Positions 1 to 6,853 of a DNA stretch of 8,285 nucleotides are shown piece after piece. The notes below the pieces were generated by a model that worked only from the letters and a program-made list of their open reading frames with translations, searched no databases and was not told where the DNA came from. Location of the stretch: NCBI GenBank assembly GCA_020028535.1, contig JAIBHM010000077.1, forward strand, positions 1 through 8,285. The letters are read 5' to 3'. Each line of letters begins with the position of its first letter. The stretch's first letter is position 1. Both the position numbers and the translations under genes were made by a program. This DNA comes from Armatimonadota bacterium. GTDB taxonomy: Bacteria > Sysuimicrobiota > Sysuimicrobiia > Sysuimicrobiales > Kaftiobacteriaceae.

Positions 1-618
1 GGTAAAGAGTTCGGCGCGCGAAAGTTCATCTTCGCCTCCACCGGCGGCGCCATCTACGGAAATCCCGAATACATTCCGGCCGATGAAGAGCATCCCACCC
101 GGCCTCTCTCCCCTTATGGGATCGGCAAGATGGTCGGGGAGTATTACGTGCGATTCTACGGGAGCATGGGGATCGCGGGGGCGATCCTGCGGTATGCAAA
201 CGTCTACGGGCCGCGCCAGGACCCCCACGGCGAGGCCGGCGTGGTGGCGATCTTCTCCAACGCGATGCTGGCAGGGAATCCGCCGGCGATCTACGGTGAC
301 GGCACCCAGACCCGGGACTTCGTCTACGTGGAAGACGTCGCCCGCGCGAACCTGCTGGCGACGCGCTCGGAGGTCTCCGACACAGCCAACATCGCGACGG
401 GCGTTGAGACGACCGTGAACGACACCTTCCGCCACATCGCCGAGTTTACCGAGTTCCGCGACGAGCCTGACTACGCGCCCGCGCGAGCCGGTGAAGTCTA
501 CCGCATCGCGCTCGACATCACACACGCGAAAACGTGGCTGGGTTGGACTCCGCGCACGACGCTTGTGCAGGGCCTCGAGCAGACGGTCGCCTGGTTTCGC
601 AGAGCGGGTCGTCAATAG
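1..618 (+). CDS. NAD-dependent nucleotide-sugar epimerase/dehydratase (GalE-like), 5'-truncated by the window edge
   Basis: This is the C-terminal part of an extended short-chain dehydrogenase/reductase acting on a nucleotide sugar, most like UDP-glucose 4-epimerase in the cytoplasm. The frame is open from base 1 with no stop, so the start and the N-terminal GxxGxxG NAD-binding loop lie upstream; I estimate about 110 residues are missing. Visible family marks are the strand FASTGGAIYG with the catalytic Ser/Thr (bases 31-60), the YxxxK motif in SPYGIGK (Tyr at 115-117, Lys at 127-129), RYANVYGPRQDPHG, and GDGTQTRDFVYVEDVARA, which normally bind the nucleotide-sugar. The end TVAWFRR is typical for the family, and TAG closes the frame at 616-618. 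Substrate cannot be fixed from this part: epimerases for UDP-glucose, UDP-glucuronate or dTDP-sugars share these motifs. The gene is convergent with the next one, with a 34-base gap and no clear terminator hairpin. Confidence 0.93.
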   Translation, partial: GKEFGARKFIFASTGGAIYGNPEYIPADEEHPTRPLSPYGIGKMVGEYYVRFYGSMGIAGAILRYANVYGPRQDPHGEAGVVAIFSNAMLAGNPPAIYGDGTQTRDFVYVEDVARANLLATRSEVSDTANIATGVETTVNDTFRHIAEFTEFRDEPDYAPARAGEVYRIALDITHAKTWLGWTPRTTLVQGLEQTVAWFRRAGRQ

Positions 619-652
619 GAACCCCATGGCCTTCGCCCGTACGAGCCTCTTG

Positions 653-1387
653 CTAGAAACTACTCCCGAGGTTGATCAGGAATCCGGTCCATCCCGTTGA
701 GCAGGGGCAGCCGCCGGCGAGTACCCCCCCGGACAACGTCCCATAGCTCACAGATGCCCCTCGGTAGCCAAGCTCTACGAACCACATTTGGCCACCGTAC
801 CGTAAGGTGACACTATATTCAAGGGCGGATCCGACAGCACTATCTGTGGAAGCAAGCGCGGGACTGACAACCGTAGTTTTGGCCGAAGGGTACCACGTTG
901 CACCAGCGTTGAATGACCAGTTCGATTGCGGTGTCACGGTCAGGTGTGCCCCCACCCGATATGCGGTCGTAGTTTGGACAAGCTGCAATCCACCGGTGTC
1001 GGTATTGTCCCATTTGAGTGATCCGTAACCGATGGACCCCAGCACGGTTGCGGCCGGCTCATCCGCCCCGAACGACTTCCCGAACGTGATATCGATACCC
1101 CACATGGTGTCTGTCCCGGACGCCATAGGGGAACTCCAGGCACTCTCCGTGCCGATTCCATATTGCAGGCGAATTCCGTAGGGGGACTGTTCGGACTGGG
1201 CCCAATAGTCCAACGTGACGAATGTCGCGGTCCAGGTGATCGTCCCCCCGGGGCCGTTGAACGATACGGAGGCCGGCCAGTAACCCACTGCCAGCGACTG
1301 CCGCAAGCTTGCTTCCTGAGCCTGCGCGTGGTGAGGCATGAGAAGAAGTACGAGGGGCAAGATATAGGCCAGAAGACAACGGGTCAC
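653..1387 (-). CDS. Secreted beta-rich protein, probable outer-membrane beta-barrel
   Basis: I do not recognise a named family. The 244-residue product starts with a classic Sec signal peptide: Arg3, a hydrophobic core at about residues 4-17, and an AQA-QE cleavage site after residue 23. The mature part is rich in Gly, Ser, Thr, Trp and Tyr, with alternating polar and hydrophobic stretches of 8-12 residues such as TTTAYRVGAHLTVTP and WSFNAGATWYP. It ends FLINLGSSF, with a terminal Phe as in many BAM-assembled outer-membrane proteins. Two Cys (227 and 229) sit in a CPC motif before the last strand. These features suggest a small barrel of roughly 8-10 strands in an outer membrane; a secreted beta-sandwich is possible. 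The GTG start is chosen because a strong Shine-Dalgarno lies 8 bases upstream and the signal peptide follows directly. G+C is near 57% in a hand-counted stretch (841-960), well below the enzymes at right, which hints at different origin or selection. Confidence 0.8.
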   Translation of the reverse strand: MTRCLLAYILPLVLLLMPHHAQAQEASLRQSLAVGYWPASVSFNGPGGTITWTATFVTLDYWAQSEQSPYGIRLQYGIGTESAWSSPMASGTDTMWGIDITFGKSFGADEPAATVLGSIGYGSLKWDNTDTGGLQLVQTTTAYRVGAHLTVTPQSNWSFNAGATWYPSAKTTVVSPALASTDSAVGSALEYSVTLRYGGQMWFVELGYRGASVSYGTLSGGVLAGGCPCSTGWTGFLINLGSSF

Positions 1388-1393
1388 GGCTTG

Positions 1394-1402
1394 CCACCTC
1401 CC
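1394..1402 (-). promoter_or_regulatory. Strong ribosome binding site deciding the GTG start
   Basis: Read on the minus strand, these bases are GGGAGGTGG, a near-perfect Shine-Dalgarno. It lies a normal distance from the GTG at 1387-1385 and supports that codon as the start of the signal-peptide protein. Confidence 0.75.
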
Positions 1403-1427
1403 ACTCTGGCGAGCTGATTTGACCTCA

Positions 1428-1445
1428 GAACGTTCAACACGTGTT
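1428..1445. promoter_or_regulatory. Two abutting perfect palindromes, possible operator
   Basis: GAACGTTC (1428-1435) is directly followed by AACACGTGTT (1436-1445); both are perfect inverted repeats. They lie 41 bases upstream of the minus-strand GTG and 115 bases upstream of the plus-strand ATG, a place that suits a repressor or activator site acting on either gene. No regulator gene is visible in the window. Short palindromes occur by chance, so this is a suggestion only. Confidence 0.3.
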
Positions 1446-1474
1446 CCGATCTTCCTACGACACTTCAGCGGTCA

Positions 1475-1491
1475 CCGGAGGCCGCCTCCGG
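1475..1491. repeat. GC-rich hairpin in the divergent intergenic region
   Basis: CCGGAGG (1475-1481) and CCTCCGG (1485-1491) are perfect complements around a 3-base CCG loop. A competing outer pairing of CACCGG (1473-1478) with CCGGTG (1492-1497) is also possible. No T-run follows on the plus strand and no clear run on the minus strand, so it does not look like an intrinsic terminator. It could be a leader structure in the operon mRNA, which would hold a GGAGG sequence in its stem. Confidence 0.35.
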
Positions 1492-1559
1492 CCGGTGCTG
1501 ATGATCCTCATCAAGACGGCACGAGGGGAAGTATTGTATCCTTGACCTAGGCGACTTCT

Positions 1560-3275
1560 ATGGCAGACGCTCCGGTCGGTTACTTTGCGCTGGTCCTGCA
1601 CTCGCATCTCCCGTTCGTGCTGGGCCACGGGCGGTGGCCGCACGGCAGTGACTGGCTCTCCGAGGTAACGGTCGGCGCGTACCTGCCGCTGCTCGAAACC
1701 TTCACGAACCTGGTCGAATCCGGAGCGAGCCCGCACGCAACGATCAACCTCTCCCCGGTCCTCACCGAGCAACTCGCCGCCCCGGCGTTCAAGCGCGAGA
1801 TCGAGGGGTTCCTGCGCACGCGAATCGCCTCGTCCCGGGAGAACGCGCCCGAGTTTGAGCGTCAGGGCCGCACGGATCTCCTCGCAGGCGCGCGCAACTG
1901 GGAGCACTATTACCGGAGGCGCCTGGAACAGTTCGAGCGCCTGAACGGCGATCTGGTCGCGGGATTCCGGCGGCTCCACGACGACGGCCACATCCACCTC
2001 ATTACCTCCGCGGCCACACACGGCTACCTGCCGCTGCTCCTGCGCGACGAATCCATCGACCTGCAGCTGCGTGTGGCCGCCGCCTCGCATCGCCGGCACT
2101 TCGGTCACGCGCCGGACGGCATCTGGCTGCCGGAATGCGCTTACCGGCCGCGGTACGAGTGGACGCCGCCGGTGGGACCCCAGCGCGGGCGAATGCGAAT
2201 CCGCCGGCGCGGGATCGAGGAGTTCCTGGGAGAATTCGGCCTGCAGTTTTTCGTCACCGACGTGCATCTGGCGAGGGGCGGCGAACCGCTCTCCGCTTAC
2301 CGCGACTACTATCCGGCGCTCCGAACCCTCAGTGAGCGGGAGCAGCCAAGGTTCGAGGGCGACCGCAGCCCCTACCGGCCCTATCTCGTCGCCTCCCGCG
2401 GAGGCCGCGGGGAGGCCGCCGCCTTCGTGCGTGACCCTGAGACCACGATGCAGGTGTGGAGCCGTGAGGCGGGATACCCCGGCGACGAGTGGTACCTCGA
2501 GTTCCACAAGAAACACTTCCCCGGCGGCCTGCGGTACTGGCGTGTGACGTCCTCGCACAGCGACCTCGGGGCGAAACAGCCGTACGAACCGGAACACGCC
2601 ACGCAGCGGATCGCCTCGCAGGCCGATCACTTCGCCGGCCTGCTGCGGAGCGTGCTGGCCGGGTATCGCGATCGGACGAACGGGCCGGGGATTGCCTGCA
2701 GCCCCTACGACACGGAGCTGTTCGGGCACTGGTGGTTCGAAGGCCCGCGGTGGATCCAGGAGATCTTCCAGCGGCTGCCGGGAACCGGCATCGCGGCGGT
2801 GGACTGTGCCACCTATCTCGACCGGAACCCCCCGTCAGAAGCCATCTCGCTGCAGGAAGGATCGTGGGGCGAAGGGGGCGACCACCGGGTGTGGCTGAAC
2901 CACGACACCGAGTGGACGTGGGAGCGTCTCTACGCCGTCGAGGAGGAGTTTTGGGCCCTGGCGCGAGAGACTGTGCGCAGCAGCAGCGCCGTGGTCCGCC
3001 GCGTCCTGGCACAGACGGCGCGTGAGCTCCTGCTCCTCCAGGCATCAGATTGGCAGTTTCTGATCACGACCTGGGCCGCGCGTGACTACGCCGAGGCCAG
3101 GTTCGCCGAGCACTACGCCAACGTGAAACGGTTCCTGCAGTTAGTGCGCCGCGCGGCCGCGGGGACGGCCCCCCAGGGGGCCGATGAGGAGTTCCTCCAT
3201 GCCCGGGAGGCCCAGAACTTCGTGTTCCCGGACATCGCCACGCACCTCGACGCGGCGGTCGCGGCGCCGGCCTGA
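1560..3275 (+). CDS. GH57 1,4-alpha-glucan branching enzyme (DUF1957-type)
   Basis: This cytoplasmic enzyme should cut alpha-1,4 links in a linear glucan and re-attach the chain by an alpha-1,6 bond, making branched glycogen. GH57 motifs appear in order: HSHLP at residues 14-18; GIWLPECAYRP with the expected nucleophile Glu192; SPYDTELFGHWW with the expected acid/base Asp384; and SWGEGGDHRVWLN at about 435-447. Tyr247, Tyr250 and Tyr251 lie where GH57 branching enzymes carry a mobile catalytic loop. The C-terminal helical part has SDWQFLITTWAARDYAEARF around Trp498, a hallmark of this subfamily. At 571 residues it falls between the bacterial (~520) and archaeal (~675) characterised enzymes. 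The ATG at 1560 is firm because an in-frame TAG sits at 1548-1550. It is the first gene of the operon; glgC begins 5 bases after its stop. GH57 amylases share the fold but lack this C-terminal signature, so they are less likely. Confidence 0.9.
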   Translation: MADAPVGYFALVLHSHLPFVLGHGRWPHGSDWLSEVTVGAYLPLLETFTNLVESGASPHATINLSPVLTEQLAAPAFKREIEGFLRTRIASSRENAPEFERQGRTDLLAGARNWEHYYRRRLEQFERLNGDLVAGFRRLHDDGHIHLITSAATHGYLPLLLRDESIDLQLRVAAASHRRHFGHAPDGIWLPECAYRPRYEWTPPVGPQRGRMRIRRRGIEEFLGEFGLQFFVTDVHLARGGEPLSAYRDYYPALRTLSEREQPRFEGDRSPYRPYLVASRGGRGEAAAFVRDPETTMQVWSREAGYPGDEWYLEFHKKHFPGGLRYWRVTSSHSDLGAKQPYEPEHATQRIASQADHFAGLLRSVLAGYRDRTNGPGIACSPYDTELFGHWWFEGPRWIQEIFQRLPGTGIAAVDCATYLDRNPPSEAISLQEGSWGEGGDHRVWLNHDTEWTWERLYAVEEEFWALARETVRSSSAVVRRVLAQTARELLLLQASDWQFLITTWAARDYAEARFAEHYANVKRFLQLVRRAAAGTAPQGADEEFLHAREAQNFVFPDIATHLDAAVAAPA

Positions 3276-3280
3276 CCGCT

Positions 3281-4486
3281 GTGCGTCCGCGGATCCTCGC
3301 GATCATTCTCGCCGGCGGGAAGGGTGAGCGGCTGTATCCGCTCACCCGGGAGCGCGGCAAACCCGCGGTCCCCTTCGGCGGCAAGTACCGCATCATCGAC
3401 TTCGTCATCAGCAACTTCGTGAACTCGGGGATCTACGCGCTCTACGTCCTTGTGCAGTACAAAGCGCAGTCGCTGATCGAACACCTGCGCAACGCCTGGC
3501 GGCTGGGCGGGCTGCCGGACCACTTTATCATCATGGTGCCGCCCCAGATGCGCTGGGGTGAGTCCTGGTATCAGGGGACGGCGGATGCCGTCTACCAGAA
3601 TCTCAACTTGATCCGCGACTTCCATCCCGACCTGGTGGTGATCTTCGGCGCCGATCACGTCTACCGTATGGACATCTCCCAGATGATCGCGGTCCACCTC
3701 GACCGCCGGGCCGATATCACGGTGGCAGCCCTGCCGGTCCCGATCGACCAGGGCAGCAACTTCGGTATCCTCGAGGCGGACGAGACGGGGCGCATCACGC
3801 GGTTCGAGGAGAAGCCGAAGCGCGCCGCGGCCATGCCGGGTGACGCCACCCACGCCTACGCGTCCATGGGCAACTACGTCTTCAGCAGCGACGTACTGGT
3901 GGAAACGCTCGTCGAGGACGCGCGGCGCAGTACCGACCACGACTTCGGCCGGACGATCATCCCCGAGCACGTCGCCCATCTCAATATCTGCGCCTACAAT
4001 TTTCTGGACAACGCCGTGCCGGGCGTGCAGCCGTACGAGGAACGCGGGTACTGGCGGGACGTCGGGACGATTAGCGCCTACTGGCAGGCGCACATGGACT
4101 TGTTGGGCCGCCAGCCCCTGCTGAACCTGGACAACGATCGGTGGCCGATCGTCGCCGCATCATACCAGGGACCGTCGGCGCGGATCATCGAAGGAGAGGT
4201 CACAGACAGCCTGATCGGAGAAGGCTGCGTCATCGACGAGGCCGTGATCCGCCGCTCCATCCTCGGCCGCAGCGTGCGCGTGGAGCGGGGAGCCGTCGTG
4301 GAAGAATCTGTCGTCATGGACCACACCGTGGTCGGGCAGGGCGCGCGCCTGCGGCGGGTGATCGCCGACCGGTACAATCTCGTCCCCGCGGGAGCGCGGA
4401 TCGGCGGGAATACCGACGCCGACCGTCTGCGGTATCATCTCGATCCATCAGGACTCGTCGTGCTGCCCCGAGGGCAAACCCGATAG
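3281..4486 (+). CDS. glgC: Glucose-1-phosphate adenylyltransferase (ADP-glucose pyrophosphorylase)
   Basis: GlgC makes ADP-glucose and pyrophosphate from ATP and glucose-1-phosphate, the committed step of bacterial glycogen synthesis. The N-terminal nucleotidyltransferase domain shows the signature LAGGKGERLYPLT (residues 10-22) followed by RGKPAVPFGGKYRIIDF. Further marks are QGTADAVYQN (98-107), the catalytic-region GADHVYRMD (123-131), FEEKPKRA (from 175, sugar-phosphate contact) and YWRDVGTISAYW (from 257). From about residue 290 the hexapeptide repeats of a left-handed beta-helix follow (SLIGEGCVI, RRSILGRSV, ESVVMDHTVV). The 401-residue length is normal for bacterial GlgC. The GTG start gives the usual short lead into the first beta-strand. 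No good Shine-Dalgarno is seen, and the 5-base gap to the upstream stop suggests translational coupling. Effector control (fructose-1,6-bisphosphate or others) cannot be read reliably. In this context ADP-glucose may feed both glycogen and, through TreT, trehalose. Confidence 0.96.
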   Translation: MRPRILAIILAGGKGERLYPLTRERGKPAVPFGGKYRIIDFVISNFVNSGIYALYVLVQYKAQSLIEHLRNAWRLGGLPDHFIIMVPPQMRWGESWYQGTADAVYQNLNLIRDFHPDLVVIFGADHVYRMDISQMIAVHLDRRADITVAALPVPIDQGSNFGILEADETGRITRFEEKPKRAAAMPGDATHAYASMGNYVFSSDVLVETLVEDARRSTDHDFGRTIIPEHVAHLNICAYNFLDNAVPGVQPYEERGYWRDVGTISAYWQAHMDLLGRQPLLNLDNDRWPIVAASYQGPSARIIEGEVTDSLIGEGCVIDEAVIRRSILGRSVRVERGAVVEESVVMDHTVVGQGARLRRVIADRYNLVPAGARIGGNTDADRLRYHLDPSGLVVLPRGQTR

Positions 4487-4493
4487 CAGAGCG

Positions 4494-6851
4494 ATGAAGC
4501 ATCTGTGCATCCACGGCCATTTCTACCAACCGTCTCGCGAGAATCCCTGGACCGACGTGGTGGAGGTGGAGGATGAGGCGTCCCCCTACCACGATTGGAA
4601 CGAACGCGTCACCGCGGAGTGCTACGCGCGCAACGCCAGCAGCCGGCTGCTCGATGAGGGCGGCCGGATTCTCCGCGTCGTCAACAACTACGCGCATCTG
4701 AGCTACAACGTCGGGCCGACGCTGCTGCGCTGGCTGGCCCGCCACGCCCCCGGGACGTACGAGCTGATCCTCGAAGGCGACCGGGTCAGCCGCAAGGACC
4801 AGTACGGCCACGGCGGGGCGATCGCGCAGGCCTTCAACCACCTGATCATGCCGCTGGCCACGGCCCGGGACCGCGTCACGCAGGTGCGGTGGGGAATCCG
4901 CGACTTCGAACGGCGCTTCAAGCGCAGGCCCGAGGGCATCTGGCTTCCCGAAACGGCGGTGGATGTGGAGACCCTGGAGATCCTGGTGGGCCACGGCATG
5001 GCGTTCACGCTGCTGGCCCCGCATCAGGCCAAACGCGTTCGCAGAGCCGAAGGGGCATGGAAGGACGTCACCCAGGACACCCTCGACGTCACCGTCCCGT
5101 ATCGCTGCCGCCTGCCGAGCGGCCGCTCGATCGCCATCTTCTTCTACCACGGGCCCACCTCACGAGCGGTGGCATTTGAGGGATTGCTTCACGACGGCAA
5201 GGCGTTCGCCGACCGGCTGACGTCGGTGATCCCCGAGGATCAACAGGCGCGCCTCCTGCTTGTGGCCAGCGACGGAGAGACGTACGGCCACCATCATCAG
5301 TTCGGGGACATGGCCCTGGCGTCCGCGATGGACCGCCTGGCACGGGATGGCACCCTGCGCATCACGAATCTGGCGACGTTCCTGACGGCGCATCCTCCGA
5401 CCCACGACGTGGAGATCGCGGAACGCACGTCCTGGAGCTGCGTCCACGGCGTGGAGCGCTGGCGCTCGGACTGCGGGTGCAACACCGGAAAGGGGTGGCA
5501 CCAGAAGTGGCGGGCTCCGCTGCGCGACGGGATGACGTGGCTCGCCGGGCGTCTGGCGTCGCTGTATGAATCCCGCGGCGCTGAAGTGTTTCGAGATGCC
5601 TGGGCTGCCCGCGACGAGGCGGTCGACTTGCTCGATCCTGCCCCGGGCGTGATCGAGGCCTTCCTGGCGCGGCACGGCGCGGGGACCGACTCGCGGGAGC
5701 GGAATCGCACGGCCCTGCGGTTGTTGGAGATGCAGCGCCAGGCGATGCTGATGCAGAGCAGCGACGGCTGGTTCTTCGACGACGTCAGCGGAACGGAGAC
5801 GGTCCAGATCCTGTCCCATGCGGCGCGCGCGCTCGACCTGGCCCGTGGTTTTGGCGCCGATCTGGAGGATGAGTTCATCGGGCACCTGCGGAGGGCCCCG
5901 GGGAATCTTGAACAGTGGGCTGACGGCGGGGCGGTGTATGAGCGCCTGGTCCGCCGCCGGGCGGTGGGCGCGCGCGAGGCCGCGGCATATTACGTCATGA
6001 CCGGGCTGGTCGGCGCACGCTCACAGGCGCTGGGCGGCACGATTGCGGTCACCGAGCGTGATCGCGTCGACGCGTCGTCGGGATCTCACACCCTGCGGGT
6101 CGGCCGGGTCCTCGTCCGATCGACGCCGGTGGATGCGGAGGAAGACGTGGTCTACGCCGTGGCACACTTCGGCGGTCACGAGGTGCACTGCGCGGTTGCC
6201 GCGGGATGGGACGATGCCCGCTATGCCGGGGTTCGCTCAGCCCTCATGGAACGGTATCGAAAAGAGGTCGTCAGCGAAGTGGTCCGGGCGATTGATCAGG
6301 CGTTTGGATCGAATTACTTCACCCTGCGCGATCTGCCCCTGGCGGACCGGCGATCGGTCCTGGCACGCCTGAGTGAACGGACGCTGGGAAACCTGGAAGA
6401 TGTCTATCGCCGGCTGTATCATGACAACCGGCCGCTCATGGAGTATCTGCGGGACGCCGGCGCGTCAGTCCCGGTGCCGCTCGTCACCGCAGCCGTCGTG
6501 GCGCTGACGCGCGATCTCGAAGACATCCTCGCCGGCGATGCGGGGTCCCCGCTGCGGCCGCGGGCGCAGGAGCTGCTGACGGAACTGCGCTCGTGGGGAC
6601 GAGAAGTGCACCCTGAGCGCTTCGAGCCGCTGCTGCGCGGCCGATTGGAGCACGCTCTGGCCAGCGCCGGGCCGGTGGCGGACCGGCTCACGCGCGCGGC
6701 AGACGTGCTCGACTTTGCCGAGGCGGCCGGAGTCACCTTGAACCTGTGGGAGGCGCAAAACGCGTTCTACCGGCTGACGGGGAGCGCCCGGGATGCGAAC
6801 CTCAAGAACCTTGGAGACCGCCTGCACTTCGCGATGGATAAGATAGAGTAG
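4494..6851 (+). CDS. GH57 family protein with DUF3536 C-terminal region
   Basis: A second, distinct GH57 protein of 785 residues, without signal peptide, so probably cytoplasmic. The N-terminal catalytic barrel (about 1-330) shows HGHFYQP (residues 7-13), GIWLPETAVD with expected nucleophile Glu153, SDGETYGHHHQFGD with expected acid/base Asp260, and a Cys-rich stretch SWSCVHGVERWRSDCGC (313-329; Cys316, Cys327, Cys329). That last motif is typical of the DUF3536 subgroup. The large helical C-terminal part (about 400-780) matches DUF3536 in size and position; it contains QSSDGWFFDDVSG and a late helical stretch TLNLWEAQNAFYRL. Members of this subgroup are, to my knowledge, poorly characterised. 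An alpha-glucan hydrolase or transglycosylase is the likely class, as GH57 enzymes retain configuration. It begins 7 bases after glgC and ends 2 bases before the next gene, which ties it to glucan or trehalose metabolism. The substrate is not inferable from sequence. Confidence 0.88.
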   Translation: MKHLCIHGHFYQPSRENPWTDVVEVEDEASPYHDWNERVTAECYARNASSRLLDEGGRILRVVNNYAHLSYNVGPTLLRWLARHAPGTYELILEGDRVSRKDQYGHGGAIAQAFNHLIMPLATARDRVTQVRWGIRDFERRFKRRPEGIWLPETAVDVETLEILVGHGMAFTLLAPHQAKRVRRAEGAWKDVTQDTLDVTVPYRCRLPSGRSIAIFFYHGPTSRAVAFEGLLHDGKAFADRLTSVIPEDQQARLLLVASDGETYGHHHQFGDMALASAMDRLARDGTLRITNLATFLTAHPPTHDVEIAERTSWSCVHGVERWRSDCGCNTGKGWHQKWRAPLRDGMTWLAGRLASLYESRGAEVFRDAWAARDEAVDLLDPAPGVIEAFLARHGAGTDSRERNRTALRLLEMQRQAMLMQSSDGWFFDDVSGTETVQILSHAARALDLARGFGADLEDEFIGHLRRAPGNLEQWADGGAVYERLVRRRAVGAREAAAYYVMTGLVGARSQALGGTIAVTERDRVDASSGSHTLRVGRVLVRSTPVDAEEDVVYAVAHFGGHEVHCAVAAGWDDARYAGVRSALMERYRKEVVSEVVRAIDQAFGSNYFTLRDLPLADRRSVLARLSERTLGNLEDVYRRLYHDNRPLMEYLRDAGASVPVPLVTAAVVALTRDLEDILAGDAGSPLRPRAQELLTELRSWGREVHPERFEPLLRGRLEHALASAGPVADRLTRAADVLDFAEAAGVTLNLWEAQNAFYRLTGSARDANLKNLGDRLHFAMDKIE

Positions 6852-6853
6852 AC

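Larger units (their letters stand above)
1388..1559. other. Divergent intergenic region between the beta-barrel gene and the glucan/trehalose operon
   Basis: This 172-base region must hold the promoters for the minus-strand gene on its left and the plus-strand operon on its right. I found no convincing -35/-10 pair in either direction. The best fragments on the plus strand are TTGACC at 1419-1424, without a good -10, and TATTGT at 1532-1537, a 4/6 match to the -10 consensus without a good -35. The region carries two abutting palindromes (1428-1445) and a GC hairpin (1475-1491), listed separately. A short frame opens with ATG at 1501 and stops at TGA 1543-1545. No good Shine-Dalgarno precedes the operon's first ATG at 1560; the nearest purine-rich run, GAGGGGAAG at 1523-1531, is too far away. 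Confidence 0.6.

Noticed and set aside
604..655. Terminator between the convergent epimerase and beta-barrel genes
   Set aside because: I found no stem-loop with a following T-run on either strand in the 34-base gap.
1419..1447. Sigma-70-like promoter starting at TTGACC
   Set aside because: The -35-like hexamer is good, but at 17-18 bases spacing the -10 position reads TGTTCC or GTTCCG, which is too poor to call.
1455..2729. Long minus-strand open frame (424 codons) opposite the branching enzyme
   Set aside because: It lies antisense to a gene with clear GH57 motifs, has the Arg/Pro/Gly-rich make-up expected from reading high-GC codons backwards, and shows no recognisable motif. It also crosses the divergent promoter region.
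3113..4093. Minus-strand open frame (326 codons) opposite the branching-enzyme end and glgC
   Set aside because: It spans two real genes on the other strand and reads as an Asp/Val/Arg-rich shadow; the plus-strand glgC signature is unmistakable.
4314..5150. Minus-strand open frame (278 codons) across the glgC/GH57 junction
   Set aside because: It crosses the boundary of two well-supported plus-strand genes and shows no family motif or signal.
5160..5885. Minus-strand open frame (241 codons) inside the DUF3536 GH57 gene
   Set aside because: Antisense shadow of a high-GC coding region; no motif and no ribosome site noted.
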